A DNA stretch of 64,000 nucleotides from DATFDN01 sp963830565 (GCA_963830565.1 CAWHMO010000005.1:248001-312000), one strand, 5' to 3'; numbered from the stretch's first letter, positions 1-9,316 are shown. Numbers and translations: made by a program. The notes: generated from the letters alone by a model not told the origin.

Positions 1-18
1 TCAGCTCTCCTCCTCCGT

Positions 19-1071
19 TCAACGGGCCGCCAAAGCGTGCGGTTCGGCACCCGCCGTGACGAGTGCCGTCTCCCGACGCAGCCGCTCCAGCGCCGCCAGT
101 GCCGCGCCCGAAGCGAGCGTGCGGTCGGCCAGCGCGACCCCTTCGCGCAGGTCGCTCACACGCCCCGCCACGATCAGCGCGGCCGCCGCATTCAGCGCCA
201 CGGTGTCGCGATATGGGTCGCGCGCGCCTTCCAACAACGCGCGAAGCGCCGCGGCGTTAAACGCTGCGTCTCCGCCCCTGATCGCGGCAATCGGCGCGCG
301 CGCGAGGCCGGCCTCTTCAGGGGTCAGCGTGAACGAGCGCAGCGCGCCGTCCTTGAGCTCGATCGCCTGGTTCTCGCCGGCGACCGTCAGCTCGTCGAGG
401 CCTTGACCGTGGACGATCCATGCGCGGTCCGCACCCAGCCGGCCCAGCGTCTCGGCCATGGGCCGCGCCCAAGCGGGGTCGAACACGCCGGTGAGTTGGC
501 GGCGCACGCGCGCCGGGTTGGCGAGCGGGCCGAGCAGGTTGAAGATCGTGCGCGTGCCGAGCTCGACCCGCGGGCCGGCGGCATGGCGCATCGAGGGGTG
601 ATGACGCGGCGCGAACAGGAAGGCGCAGCCAGCGGCGCGCAGGATCGCCGGCAGCCGATCCAGCGGCACGTCCACATTGACTCCCAACGCGGCGAGCACG
701 TCGGCTCCGCCCGTGCGGGAGGACAGCGCCCGGTTGCCGTGCTTGGCGACTGGAACTCCGCTGCCGGCCAGGACCAAGGCCACGGCGGTGGAGACATTCA
801 GCGTGCCGGCATTGTCGCCGCCCGTGCCGCAGACGTCGATCGCGTCTTCAGGCGCCTCGACCGCGCTCATGCGCACGCGCATGGCGCGTACCGCGCCAGT
901 GATCTCGGCCACCGTCTCGCCACGCACCCGCATGGCCATCAGCAGCGCGCCGATCTGTGCTGGCGTGGCCTCGCCCGACATGATGATCTCGAACGCCGCC
1001 TCCGCCTCTGCCTCGGAGAGGGTGGCGCCGGCGGCGAGCCGGGCGAGCGCGGGCTTCAGGTTGCTGGACAC
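19..1071 (-). CDS. trpD: Anthranilate phosphoribosyltransferase
   Basis: The 350-residue product transfers phosphoribose from PRPP to anthranilate, the second committed step of tryptophan synthesis, in the cytoplasm. The N-terminal helical domain (about residues 1-70) is followed by the glycosyltransferase domain with the diagnostic GTGGD PRPP loop near residue 82 and the NVST and KHGNRA motifs just after it. Length matches the family. The start is a GTG, with MSSNLKP matching usual N-termini. The trpG stop lies only 6 bases upstream, so the two genes are co-transcribed. The next gene of the operon (normally trpC) would lie beyond the window edge. Confidence 0.96.
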   Translation of the reverse strand: MSSNLKPALARLAAGATLSEAEAEAAFEIIMSGEATPAQIGALLMAMRVRGETVAEITGAVRAMRVRMSAVEAPEDAIDVCGTGGDNAGTLNVSTAVALVLAGSGVPVAKHGNRALSSRTGGADVLAALGVNVDVPLDRLPAILRAAGCAFLFAPRHHPSMRHAAGPRVELGTRTIFNLLGPLANPARVRRQLTGVFDPAWARPMAETLGRLGADRAWIVHGQGLDELTVAGENQAIELKDGALRSFTLTPEEAGLARAPIAAIRGGDAAFNAAALRALLEGARDPYRDTVALNAAAALIVAGRVSDLREGVALADRTLASGAALAALERLRRETALVTAGAEPHALAAR

Positions 1072-1077
1072 GCAAGC

Positions 1078-1680
1078 TCAGGCCGCTGCGCGCGGAACGC
1101 CCCGGTTGTCGCCGCGGGCGATGCGCAGGAAATTGGCCAGGAGGGCGTGCCCGTGCTCGCTGGCGATGCTTTCGGGATGGAACTGCACGCCGAACACCGG
1201 CATCAGGCGGTGCCGCAACGCCATCACCAGCCCGGCCTCGGACCAGGCGGTCGCCACCAGGCAATCGGGCAGGCCCGCCCGCTCGACGATCAGGCTGTGG
1301 TAGCGGGTCGCGGCGAAGGGGGAGGGCAGACCGGCCAGCAGGTCGCTGCCGTCGTGGAAGATATGGCTGGTCTTCCCATGCATCGGCCTCGGCGCCCGCA
1401 CAACGGCTCCACCGAACGCCTGACCGATCGCCTGATGGCCGAGGCAGACGCCGAGCAGCGGAACGCGCCCCGCGGCCGCTTCGATCAGCTCCAGGCAGAT
1501 GCCCGCCTCGTTTGGGGTACACGGTCCGGGGGACAGGACGATCGCCTCCGGCCCACGCGCCAGGGCCGCCTCGACGGTGATCTGGTCGTTGCGCAGCACC
1601 TCGCATCTGGCACCCAGATCGCCGAGGAAATGCACGAGGTTGAAGGTAAAACTGTCATAGTTGTCGATCAGCAGGATCAT
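1078..1680 (-). CDS. trpG: Anthranilate synthase glutamine amidotransferase component
   Basis: This is a class I glutamine amidotransferase of about 200 residues that supplies ammonia to TrpE for anthranilate synthesis. The N-terminus MILLIDNYDSF is the family hallmark and fixes the ATG at 1678-1680, although the open frame extends 27 codons further upstream. The nucleophile motif GVCLGHQ and the C-terminal QFHPES His-Glu motif are present, so the Cys-His-Glu triad is complete. It is coupled to trpD downstream. trpE is not in the window. Confidence 0.95.
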   Translation of the reverse strand: MILLIDNYDSFTFNLVHFLGDLGARCEVLRNDQITVEAALARGPEAIVLSPGPCTPNEAGICLELIEAAAGRVPLLGVCLGHQAIGQAFGGAVVRAPRPMHGKTSHIFHDGSDLLAGLPSPFAATRYHSLIVERAGLPDCLVATAWSEAGLVMALRHRLMPVFGVQFHPESIASEHGHALLANFLRIARGDNRGVPRAAA

Positions 1681-1793
1681 GGGGGCATCCTGCGCGCGAG
1701 CGGTTGCGGGTGGCAAGAGCGCGCCTTGTCGCTTGCTAACCCGCCCGCCTGGGCGCAGCATCCGGGCTTGGCAATGATCATGAGAGGCTTGCC

Positions 1794-2228
1794 ATGACTG
1801 TCGCCGCTATTCTCCGGCACAAAGGCCGGGAAGTCTTCACAGTTTGTCCCTCGGCCACGGTGGCTGAGGTTGCAGAAATGCTCATGTCGAAGGGCATCGG
1901 CGCTGTTCTGGTGGTGGACGAAGCCCGGCAACTCCTGGGCATCGTGAGCGAGCGCGATGTCGTGCGGAGCCTGAATGCGAACGGCGCGGCGACGCTCGAA
2001 ATGACGGCCGGCCAGCTCATGACGCGACCGCTGCAGACCGCCTCGCCGCAGACGACGATCATTGAGGCGATGCGCAAGATGACCGCCGGGCGGTTCCGGC
2101 ATGTCCCGGTGCTGGATCACGGCGAGCTGATCGGCGTGGTGAGCATCGGTGATGTCGTCAAGGCCCGAATCATGGACCAGGAGGAGGAGGTGGACAGCCT
2201 CAAGGCGTACATCTCCGGCTCGGCATAG
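1794..2228 (+). CDS. CBS-domain-pair protein
   Basis: The 144-residue cytosolic protein consists almost entirely of two CBS domains (about residues 5-60 and 72-130). Such stand-alone pairs bind adenine nucleotides and sense energy state, but the partner here is unknown. Typical CBS features are visible: GAVLVVDE followed by GIVSERDV in the first repeat, and RHVPVLD followed by GVVSIGDV in the second. It is divergent from trpG and converges on the CitE-like gene, whose probable stop lies only about 10 bases away. No function beyond ligand sensing can be assigned. Confidence 0.85.
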   Translation: MTVAAILRHKGREVFTVCPSATVAEVAEMLMSKGIGAVLVVDEARQLLGIVSERDVVRSLNANGAATLEMTAGQLMTRPLQTASPQTTIIEAMRKMTAGRFRHVPVLDHGELIGVVSIGDVVKARIMDQEEEVDSLKAYISGSA

Positions 2229-2237
2229 CGGCGAACC

Positions 2238-3111
2238 CTACTGCCCGGCGGCGGCCAGGATGCGCAGCGCGAGCCGGTGGTGCGGGCGGTCGATCATCTT
2301 GCCGTCGAGGGCGAACACGCCCGAGTTCCGGGTTTGCGGCGAAGTGGTCGCGCACCCGCTCGGCCCAGCGGATCTGCTCCGGCGGTGGAGTGAAGACGGC
2401 GTTGACGATGTCGATCTGATCCGGGTGGATCAGGATCTTCCCGGCAAACCCATCGGACGCCGCCGAGGCGGCCTCGCGCCGCAGCCCCTCCGGGTCGCGC
2501 GGGTCGGGGTACGGCGTATCGATCGCCGGCACGCCCAGCGCGCCCGCCGCGGCCAGGACCTGCGCGCGGGCGAAGACCACGGCGGCGTTGTAGGCGCCAT
2601 CGGCGCGGCGCGGCGCAACCCCGAGATCGGCGGAGATGTCTTCCGCTCCGAAACAGAGCCCCGCCAGCCGGGCCGGCGCGGGCGCGTACACGCCGAGAGA
2701 GAAAGCGGAGCCCGCGGTTTCGGTCACGATCGCTACCACGAGCACGCTTCCGGTGGTGCGGCCCGAGGCTGCCTCCAGGGCCTCCAGATGGTGGTCGAGC
2801 GCACGCAGGTCGTCGGGACCGGTGCATTTGGGCAGCATCACGGCGGGAGCGCCGGCCGGCACCACGGCGGCGAGGTCGGCCAGGTACCATGGCGTCCCGC
2901 GTGGATTGACCCGCACGATCACCGCCTGCCGGCGCGGGTCGGCCTCCATGGCGCGCAGTCGGGCCGCGACCGCCTCGCGGGCGGCGGGCTTGGCCGGCGC
3001 GGCGACCGAATCCTCAAGATCGAGGATCACGGCGTCCGCGGCCGAGGCCAGCGCCTTGTCGATCTTGCGCGCCGAATCCCCCGGCGCGAACAGCGGGCTC
3101 TTCAGTTGCAT
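2238..3111 (-). CDS. CitE/HpcH-family CoA-ester lyase, apparent frameshift near 2320
   Basis: The protein belongs to the CitE-like branch of the HpcH/HpaI aldolases, which cleave or make malyl-, citramalyl- or similar CoA esters. Motifs include RSPLFAPGD-like MQLKSPLFAPGDS at the N-terminus, VILDLEDSV, the Arg in VIVRVNPRGTPW, LPKC, the metal-binding FGAEDIS and GKILIHPDQI. The start is the ATG at 3109-3111. The original frame runs on to about 2200 with an aberrant arginine-rich tail. Skipping one base around 2320-2322 (a CCC run on the plus strand) restores a normal family C-terminus, GVFALDGKMIDRPHHR, ending at a TAG at 2238. About 28 residues are affected. It is divergent from livG. Confidence 0.8.
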
Positions 3112-3221
3112 GCGGGAATATGCCTGACCGTCAAGCTTCAGCCCCATTCTTGCGCGCCGGCGAGGGTTATGCAATCTGGTGTTCACGGGGTTTTAACACG
3201 GAAAAAGGGAGACGTCCGGGG

Positions 3222-3989
3222 TTGTCCGAAATCATCCTGGAGACGACCGGACTCACGCGCGAGTTCAGCGGCTTCGTCGCCGTTGACGACGTGTCGCTGA
3301 GGATCCGTGGGGGCGACATCCACGCCCTGATCGGCCCCAACGGGGCCGGCAAGACCACCTGCTTCAACCTGCTCACGAAGTTCCTGCAGCCGACACGCGG
3401 GCGTATCGTCTTCAAGGGGCGCGACATCACCCGGTTCAAGCCGGCGCAAATCGCGCGGCTGGGACTGGTGCGCAGCTTCCAGATCTCGGCGGTGTTCCCG
3501 AAGCTGACGGCGCTCGAGAATGTCCGCCTCGCGCTGCAACGCGCCCGCGGCAGCTCGTTCGACTTCTGGCGGTCGGAGGGGACGCTGCGCACCCTCGACC
3601 AGCGCGCGCACGGGTTGTTGCACGATGTCGGCCTTGCCGATTTCATTGACGCCACAGCCGGCCAGCTCGCCTACGGCCAGAAGCGCGCGCTGGAGATCGC
3701 CACGACCCTCGCCCTCGATCCGGAGATGCTGCTGCTTGACGAGCCCACGGCCGGCATGACGCACGCCGACGTTGATCGGGTGGTCGAGCTCATCTCGCGC
3801 ATCCGCGCCGGACGAACGATCCTGATGGTCGAGCATAACCTGTCGGTGGTGCAGGGGCTGTGCGACCGCATCACCGTGCTCACAAGGGGACGGGTGCTGG
3901 CCGAGGGCGATTACGCCACGGTGTCGCGCAACCCCGAGGTGATCGCCGCCTATCTGGGCTCCGAGGCCGCGGAGGTCGAGCATGCTTGA
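3222..3989 (+). CDS. livG: Branched-chain amino acid/amide-type ABC transporter ATPase (LivG-like)
   Basis: About 255 residues form the larger of the two ATPases of a HAAT-family importer. Visible are Walker A GPNGAGKTT, the LivG-typical QIARLGLVRSFQI block, the signature region LAYGQKRALEIA, Walker B LLLDEPTAGM and the switch histidine in MVEHNLSVV. The start is placed at a TTG at 3222 (LSEIILETTGL), since upstream codons do not look family-like. Its end overlaps livF by 8 bases, and livH and livM follow, so it heads a four-gene operon. The periplasmic binding protein is missing from this cluster. Confidence 0.9.
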   Translation: MSEIILETTGLTREFSGFVAVDDVSLRIRGGDIHALIGPNGAGKTTCFNLLTKFLQPTRGRIVFKGRDITRFKPAQIARLGLVRSFQISAVFPKLTALENVRLALQRARGSSFDFWRSEGTLRTLDQRAHGLLHDVGLADFIDATAGQLAYGQKRALEIATTLALDPEMLLLDEPTAGMTHADVDRVVELISRIRAGRTILMVEHNLSVVQGLCDRITVLTRGRVLAEGDYATVSRNPEVIAAYLGSEAAEVEHA

Positions 3990-4677
3990 GGTTCGCGACC
4001 TGAACGCCTGGTACGGCGAAAGCCACGTTTTGCACGGCATGGAATTCGACGTGCAGGAGGGCGAGGTGGTCACGCTGCTGGGCCGCAACGGCGCCGGCAA
4101 GACCACCACGATGAAGGCGATCATGGGGCTGGTGCCGCGACGGCAGGGCGCGATCCGGTTCCGCGGGCGCGACCTGATCGGCGCCTCCTCGGAGAAGATC
4201 GCCCGCGCCGGTATCGCGCTATGCCCGGAGGAGCGGGGCATCTTCGGGTCGCTGTCGGTCACCGAGAACCTGATGCTGCCACCGGTGGTGGCTCCGGGCG
4301 GCCTCGATGTTCCGACGATCTACGAGCTGTTTCCTAACCTGAAGGAGCGGGCGCGCACCGCGCACGGGACCAAGCTCTCGGGGGGCGAGCAGCAAATGCT
4401 CGCCATCGCCCGCATCCTGCGCACCGGGGCCAAGCTGCTGCTGCTCGACGAGCCGACCGAGGGGCTGGCCCCGGTGATCGTGCAGCAGATCGGCCGCACC
4501 ATCCGCGAGATCAAGCATCGCGGCTTCACCGTGCTGCTGGTGGAGCAGAATTTCCGCTTCGCCCAGACCGTCGCCGACCGGCACTACGTAGTCGAGCACG
4601 GCCGGGTGATCGACATGATCCCGAACCATCGGCTGGAAGCCAGCATGGACAAGCTGCATGAATACCTGGGCGTCTGA
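3982..4677 (+). CDS. livF: Branched-chain amino acid/amide-type ABC transporter ATPase (LivF-like)
   Basis: The 231-residue second ATPase pairs with LivG to energise uptake. Walker A GRNGAGKTT, signature LSGGEQQMLAIAR, Walker B LLLLDEPTEGL and the LLVEQN switch region are intact, and the length is typical. The ATG lies inside the end of livG, indicating translational coupling. LivF from urea or amide transporters and from amino-acid transporters look alike, so the substrate cannot be decided from this protein. Confidence 0.92.
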   Translation: MLEVRDLNAWYGESHVLHGMEFDVQEGEVVTLLGRNGAGKTTTMKAIMGLVPRRQGAIRFRGRDLIGASSEKIARAGIALCPEERGIFGSLSVTENLMLPPVVAPGGLDVPTIYELFPNLKERARTAHGTKLSGGEQQMLAIARILRTGAKLLLLDEPTEGLAPVIVQQIGRTIREIKHRGFTVLLVEQNFRFAQTVADRHYVVEHGRVIDMIPNHRLEASMDKLHEYLGV

Positions 4678-4702
4678 GGCGGCGCGTGACGAGGGCTGAC
4701 CG

Positions 4703-5590
4703 ATGCACATGATCTTTGGTGTTCCTGCTCCGCTGCTGTTCGGCCAGCTTCTGCTCGGCCTTATCAACGGCGCCTTCTATGCCATGCTCGCGCTCGGCCT
4801 CTCGGTGATCTTCGGGATGCTGAACATCATCAACTTCGCCCACGGCGCATTGTTCATGCTGGGCGCCTTCGCATCCTGGATGCTGCTCAACTACGCCGGC
4901 ATTGGCTACTTCCCGTCGCTGATCCTGTCGCCGCTCATCATCGGTGCGCTCGGAATTGTCATGGAGCGGACGCTGATCAGCCAGCTCTACAAGTTGGACC
5001 ACCTATACGGGCTGTTGCTGACCTTTGGACTGGCGCTGGTGATCGAGGGGCTGTTCCGCAACTATTACGGCAGCTCCGGGATGCCCTACGAGATCCCCCA
5101 CGTGCTGCAGGGGGCCACAAATCTCGGCTTCATGTTCATGCCGATCTATCGCGGCTGGGTGGTCGGGATGGCGCTGCTGGTATGCATCGGAACATGGCTG
5201 CTGATCGAGAAGACGTTCCTGGGCGCCCGGCTGCGCGCGGCAACCGAGAACCCGGCACTGGTGCGCGCCATGGGCATCAACGTGCCGCGGCTCATCACCA
5301 TCACCTATGCCGGCGGTGTGGCCCTCGCGGCATTCGCCGGCGTGCTGGCGGCGCCGATCTACTCGGTGAACCCCGACATGGGGGACAACTTCATCAACAC
5401 GGTGTTCGCCATCGTCGTCATCGGCGGCATGGGCTCGATCCTGGGCTCGATCGTCACCGGCTTCGGCCTCGGTGTGATCGAGGGCCTGACCAAGGTCGTC
5501 TATCCGCAGGCCTCCGCGACCGTGGTCTTCCTTGTGATGATCATCGTGCTGCTGTTCCTGCCCCGTGGCCTGTTCGGAAAGACCGCCTGA
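4703..5590 (+). CDS. livH: Branched-chain amino acid/amide-type ABC permease (LivH-like)
   Basis: This inner-membrane permease of 295 residues has about eight hydrophobic segments. The N-terminal GLINGAFYAMLALGLSVIFG and NIINFAHG stretches are classic LivH sequence, and the cytoplasmic coupling loop LRAATENPALVRAMGINV contacts the ATPase. The C-terminal IVIGGMGSILGS helix hairpin is also conserved. It sits 25 bases after livF and one base before livM, consistent with one transcript. Confidence 0.92.
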   Translation: MHMIFGVPAPLLFGQLLLGLINGAFYAMLALGLSVIFGMLNIINFAHGALFMLGAFASWMLLNYAGIGYFPSLILSPLIIGALGIVMERTLISQLYKLDHLYGLLLTFGLALVIEGLFRNYYGSSGMPYEIPHVLQGATNLGFMFMPIYRGWVVGMALLVCIGTWLLIEKTFLGARLRAATENPALVRAMGINVPRLITITYAGGVALAAFAGVLAAPIYSVNPDMGDNFINTVFAIVVIGGMGSILGSIVTGFGLGVIEGLTKVVYPQASATVVFLVMIIVLLFLPRGLFGKTA

Positions 5591-5591
5591 C

Positions 5592-6578
5592 ATGTCCGCA
5601 ACAACTCGCAACTCCGTCGTCTTCCGGGCCGCCCGCCCCTCGCTGATCTTCGGCTTCACCCGTAGCCAGGCGATCGTCTTCTTGGCCATGGTGGTGCTCG
5701 TGGTGGTGCTGCCTTACGTCCTCTATCCCGTGTTCCTCATGCGGGTGCTGATGACCGCGCTGTTCGCCTGCGCGTTCAACCTCATGCTCGGCTATGTCGG
5801 CCTGCTGTCGTTCGGCCATGCGGCCTTCTACGGCATGGGCGCCTACGTTGCCGCCTGGACCGCGAAGCACTGGGGCATCGACGCGGTGCTGGCGATCATC
5901 CTGGGCGGCGGGACCGGGGCGGTGCTGGGGCTGTTCCTGGGCTACCTTGCCATCCGCCGGTCCGGCATCTACTTCGCCATGATCACGCTGGCGCTGGCGC
6001 AGCTCGTCTATTTCTTCTGCCTGGAGGCGCCGTTCACCGGCGGCGAGGACGGCATCCAGCAAGTGCCGCGCGGCCATGCCTTCGGGCTTCTGTCGCTGTC
6101 CAATGACATGCACATGTACTGGTTCACGGCCGGGATCTTCATCGCCGGATTCCTGCTGATCCATCGGGTGATCCATTCGCCGTTCGGCCAGGTGCTGAAG
6201 GCGATCCGGGAGAACGAGCCGCGCGCCATCTCGCTGGGCTACCGCACCAACGACTACAAGTTGCTCGCATTCGTGATTTCCACGGCGCTCTCGGGCGTCG
6301 CGGGCGCCACGACGTCGATCGTGTTTGGCATCGCGACCCTCGACGGGGTGCATTACTCGCGCTCGGGCGAGGTGGTGCTGACCACCCTGCTGGGCGGCTT
6401 GGGCACCGTGTTCGGCCCAGTGGTCGGCGCCATCGCCACCACGTCGATGGAGAACTACCTGGCGCAGTTCGGCTCCTGGGTCACGGTCACGCAGGGCGCC
6501 ATCTTCGTGGTCTGCGTGCTGGCCTTCCGGCGAGGGATCGTGGGCGAGATCGCGGCGGCGTTGCGGCTGTCGCTATAG
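5592..6578 (+). CDS. livM: Branched-chain amino acid/amide-type ABC permease (LivM-like)
   Basis: The second inner-membrane permease (328 residues) begins with the ATG at 5592, one base past the livH stop. LivM marks are the FNLMLGYVGLLSFGHAAFYGMGAY helix region, the ENEPRAISLGY coupling loop and the GGLGTVFGPVVGA segment near the C-terminus. It closes the livGFHM operon. There is no livK-type gene next to it. The only branched-chain-type binding protein in the window lies about 51 kb away, and nothing in the sequence shows that the two work together. Confidence 0.92.
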   Translation: MSATTRNSVVFRAARPSLIFGFTRSQAIVFLAMVVLVVVLPYVLYPVFLMRVLMTALFACAFNLMLGYVGLLSFGHAAFYGMGAYVAAWTAKHWGIDAVLAIILGGGTGAVLGLFLGYLAIRRSGIYFAMITLALAQLVYFFCLEAPFTGGEDGIQQVPRGHAFGLLSLSNDMHMYWFTAGIFIAGFLLIHRVIHSPFGQVLKAIRENEPRAISLGYRTNDYKLLAFVISTALSGVAGATTSIVFGIATLDGVHYSRSGEVVLTTLLGGLGTVFGPVVGAIATTSMENYLAQFGSWVTVTQGAIFVVCVLAFRRGIVGEIAAALRLSL

Positions 6579-6605
6579 AGAGGGCATGGCAGGCGTGCCG
6601 CCCCG

Positions 6606-7004
6606 CTATTGAGCGGGCACGACTGCCGGCGCCCCTTTGTCCTTCACGAACACCACCAGGAACTTCGCGGGCTCCGACTGGCTCGCGTTCTTCGACACGA
6701 CATGGATGTCATCCGGGCCTTCATAGAAGGTCTGACCTGGCCCAAGCGTCTGGGCAGACCCGCCCTTCACCTGCATCACCACCGATCCTTCGAGCACGTA
6801 GACGAAGGTCTGGGCGTTATGCCGATGCGGATTGGAGGAGCCGCCGGGGGGATAGGTCACGGTCAGCAGAACGACTTCCTTGCCGGGCGCGGCCGCCAAG
6901 TCGCGCGACATGAGCGGCGTGATTTTCGCATCGTCCGCGAGAGCAGGAGAGACGCTCATCGCCAGGATCGCGTACGCCAGTGCCGCTGCCGTCCTTCGGC
7001 TCAT
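6606..7004 (-). CDS. Secreted cupin-domain protein
   Basis: About 132 residues with an N-terminal signal peptide (MSRRTAAALAYAILAMSVSPALA, cleavage after ALA). A single small cupin barrel follows, with metal-ligand motif 1 PGGSSNPHRHNAQTFVYVLEG and a second motif GPGQTFYEGPDDIH. Such periplasmic cupins are common, and their substrates are usually unknown. The start is chosen at the ATG at 7004, with a purine-rich ribosome site just upstream; an adjacent ATG at 7007 is equally possible. It converges with livM. Confidence 0.8.
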   Translation of the reverse strand: MSRRTAAALAYAILAMSVSPALADDAKITPLMSRDLAAAPGKEVVLLTVTYPPGGSSNPHRHNAQTFVYVLEGSVVMQVKGGSAQTLGPGQTFYEGPDDIHVVSKNASQSEPAKFLVVFVKDKGAPAVVPAQ

Positions 7005-7084
7005 CATTCCCTCCCCGAACAATGACATGAGTCCAACGCGGGCTGCGTGCGGCAGTCAAGCCCCGCAGTCGACGGGACTCCCGG

Positions 7085-7813
7085 TCAGAACCGGGTAGTG
7101 AGGTCGGTAAGCCAGGCCGGGGATGCCGCGACCAGGGCAGTCTCGATGGAGCGGTCGGCGCCGCTCAGGATCAGGGCCGCGACGGCCAGGGCGGTGGCGC
7201 CGAGGAGCAGCTTACCCGCCTTCCCGGCGCCCATCAGCCTGCCGCGCCAACGGCCGAGCGCCTCGCGCGAGAGCGTGCCGACCGCCAGCAGCGGAACCGC
7301 CGTCCCAAGCCCGAAAGCTGCCATGACGGCCGCGACACTGGCGAGGTTCCGCCCCTGAGCCGCCAAGACGGAGGCCGCCCCGAGGGTCGGCCCCACGCAG
7401 GGGCTCCACACGGCCCCGAGCAGCACCCCAAGCAGGAACTGCCCGCTGAGGCCTTCCGGCGTGATCCGCGCGATCAGCCGGTCGCCCGCGTTGCTGATTC
7501 CCCCCGTCGCCAGGGCGAAACGTTGCTGCAAGGCATCGCTGAGCAGGACCAGACCGAGCAAGCCCAGCAGCACCGCGGAGATATCGCGGAAGACATCGCC
7601 GTCCAGTCCAATCGAAAAGCCGACCGTGGCGACGAATAGCCCGATCCCGACGAAGGCGGTGATCAGCCCGGTCGCCAACACGGGCAGCCCCAGGCGGTGG
7701 GTGGCCGTCGCGGGGCCCAGCACCAGGGGCAGGAGAGGCAGCACGCACGGGGACAAGATTGAGAGCACCCCAGCGAGGAAGCCGAAGCCGATGCTCCCGA
7801 ACGGCAGGCTCAT
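7085..7813 (-). CDS. CcdA/DsbD-type transmembrane thiol-disulfide transporter
   Basis: The 242-residue inner-membrane protein has six or more hydrophobic segments and the two conserved Pro-Cys sites of the family: LSPCVLPLLPLVLG near residue 21 and WSPCVGPTLG near residue 130. These cysteines carry reducing power from cytoplasmic thioredoxin to the periplasm. The gene for a periplasmic thioredoxin lies directly upstream on the same strand, with 18 bases between them, which gives a split DsbD-like pathway. It could serve cytochrome c maturation or general disulfide reduction, and the sequence does not decide which. Confidence 0.88.
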   Translation of the reverse strand: MSLPFGSIGFGFLAGVLSILSPCVLPLLPLVLGPATATHRLGLPVLATGLITAFVGIGLFVATVGFSIGLDGDVFRDISAVLLGLLGLVLLSDALQQRFALATGGISNAGDRLIARITPEGLSGQFLLGVLLGAVWSPCVGPTLGAASVLAAQGRNLASVAAVMAAFGLGTAVPLLAVGTLSREALGRWRGRLMGAGKAGKLLLGATALAVAALILSGADRSIETALVAASPAWLTDLTTRF

Positions 7814-7831
7814 TTGCTGGTTTCGAGGAAC

Positions 7832-8233
7832 TTACCCATTCGCCTTGGCGAGGAGAGCCTTGATGGAAGATGGGTCCGTCTCCCCGGTCGAGCGGCCTTT
7901 CTCGGTGTTGCCGTGGAACACGATCAGGGTGCTCTGCATCCGAGCCCCCATTTCGCGGACGATGTCCTTCTGAGTGTCGAAATCGACCTGGTACACCACA
8001 AGGTCATGGAAGCGCGGGTCGTTCAGGAGCTGGCTCAGGATCGGGCGCTGCTTGGCGCAGGTCGGGCACCAACTGGCGGTGATGTCCACCAGGATGGGCT
8101 TGCCCGCGTGCTGGGCGGTGATGAAAGCGTGTTGGGTGAACGGCGCCTCCGTCGCGGCCCAAGTCACGGGGCAAACAGCGACGGAGAGGCAGGAAGCGAG
8201 CAGGGCGGCGGACAAGAACCTGGCGTGGCGCAT
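7832..8233 (-). CDS. Periplasmic thioredoxin-like protein
   Basis: The 133-residue protein starts at MRHARFLSAALLASCLSVAV, a signal peptide ending around TWAA. The mature part is a thioredoxin fold with the redox motif ASWCPTCAKQRP, resembling the C-terminal domain of DsbD. It is the likely electron acceptor of the CcdA-like protein encoded immediately downstream. The ATG at 8231-8233 is preferred over an upstream in-frame ATG because the signal peptide begins there and an AGGAGAC-like ribosome site precedes it. Confidence 0.87.
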   Translation of the reverse strand: MRHARFLSAALLASCLSVAVCPVTWAATEAPFTQHAFITAQHAGKPILVDITASWCPTCAKQRPILSQLLNDPRFHDLVVYQVDFDTQKDIVREMGARMQSTLIVFHGNTEKGRSTGETDPSSIKALLAKANG

Positions 8234-8376
8234 CGGGGTCTCCTCGGTCGGGTCATGCGGTCGATTTCGCCGCCAGCGCATCCGGGCAGCGGATGGTCCA
8301 AGGTTCGCTCAGCGCGATGAAAAGTTACACCCAAGAGACAGGCACATCAGCCCTTGAACCCCAACCGCGCCGCCGC

Positions 8377-8841
8377 TCAGTCGTCCGCCAGCCCCTTGTC
8401 CGCCAGCTCGCGGCGAGCCTTCTCGGTTTTTCCGAGATCGAGCCCCATGCCCCGCAGCACGCGCGCATCCTTGGTGAACTGGATGTCGGCGTAGTCGACC
8501 ACCTCCACCCGGTTCCCCCAGGGGTCCAGGAAGTCGAGGAACGGTCCGTCCAGCAATTCGGCGCCAGCGGCCTTGGCGAGCGTTCGCACCGTGGATCGGT
8601 CGTCCACCACAAGCCCGAAATGCCGGTGTCCCGGCTTGGCCCGGACCGGGCCCTGCATCAGGGCGATGAACTGATCGCCGATATCGATGAATGCGGCACC
8701 TTCGCTCTTTCCCCGCAGTCTGAACTCGAAGATGCGGCCGTAGAAGGCAAGCGCCTTTTCCACGTCACCCACCTCGAGTGCGATGTGGTTGATCCCGACG
8801 ACCCTCGGCCGCTGCGCGTCCAGATTGATTGCTTCGCTCAT
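8377..8841 (-). CDS. VOC/glyoxalase-family protein
   Basis: About 154 residues form one vicinal-oxygen-chelate module. The first half carries GINHIALEVGDVEKALAFYGRIF. The metal/substrate face shows HFGLVVDD and the DPWGNRVEVVDY block typical of the family. VOC proteins include lyases, dioxygenases and resistance proteins, and no specific reaction can be named. A start at MSEAIN is preferred over an ATG two codons earlier. It lies just upstream of rnhA on the same strand, but is probably independent of it. Confidence 0.8.
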   Translation of the reverse strand: MSEAINLDAQRPRVVGINHIALEVGDVEKALAFYGRIFEFRLRGKSEGAAFIDIGDQFIALMQGPVRAKPGHRHFGLVVDDRSTVRTLAKAAGAELLDGPFLDFLDPWGNRVEVVDYADIQFTKDARVLRGMGLDLGKTEKARRELADKGLADD

Positions 8842-8863
8842 GTCCAACCATCCTTCGGATGCC

Positions 8864-9316
8864 TCAACGTCCCAGCGCGACCCGCGCCGCCGTCGCCAGC
8901 TTGTCCACGCGCTCGTTCATCGGGTCGCCGGAATGCCCGCGCACCCAGCGCCAGTCGATCTCGTGGGCCGCCGCCGCCGCCAGCAGCTTGCGCCACAGGT
9001 CCATGTTGGCGACCGGATCGCCGGCGGCGTTGCGCCAGTTGCGGCGCACCCAGCCGGTGTGCCAGCGCGTGACACCGAGCCGAACGTATTCGCTGTCGGT
9101 GTGCAGCGCCACGCGGCAGGGACGGGTCAGCGACTCCAGCGCCATCGTCGCCGCAGTCAGCTCCATGCGGTTGTTGGTGGTGGCCGGATCGCCGCCCGAC
9201 AGCTCCCGCTCGGCGCCGCGGAAGCGCAGGATCGCGGCCCAGCCGCCCGGACCCGGGTTCGGCTTGCAGCCGCCGTCGGTCCAGACCTCCACGGCCTCGG
9301 CGGGATCAGAGCCCAT
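8864..9316 (-). CDS. rnhA: Ribonuclease HI
   Basis: The cytoplasmic 150-residue enzyme degrades the RNA strand of RNA:DNA hybrids. The catalytic residues are visible: the Asp of VWTDGGCKPNPGPGG, the Glu of NNRMELTA, the Asp of LHTDSEYV, and the His and Asp of the VRGHSG...NERVDKLA block. The start is taken at MGSDPAEAV (9316), which overlaps the end of thrB by 11 bases. Together with ispH and thrB this reproduces a gene order common in Alphaproteobacteria. Confidence 0.93.
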   Translation of the reverse strand: MGSDPAEAVEVWTDGGCKPNPGPGGWAAILRFRGAERELSGGDPATTNNRMELTAATMALESLTRPCRVALHTDSEYVRLGVTRWHTGWVRRNWRNAAGDPVANMDLWRKLLAAAAAHEIDWRWVRGHSGDPMNERVDKLATAARVALGR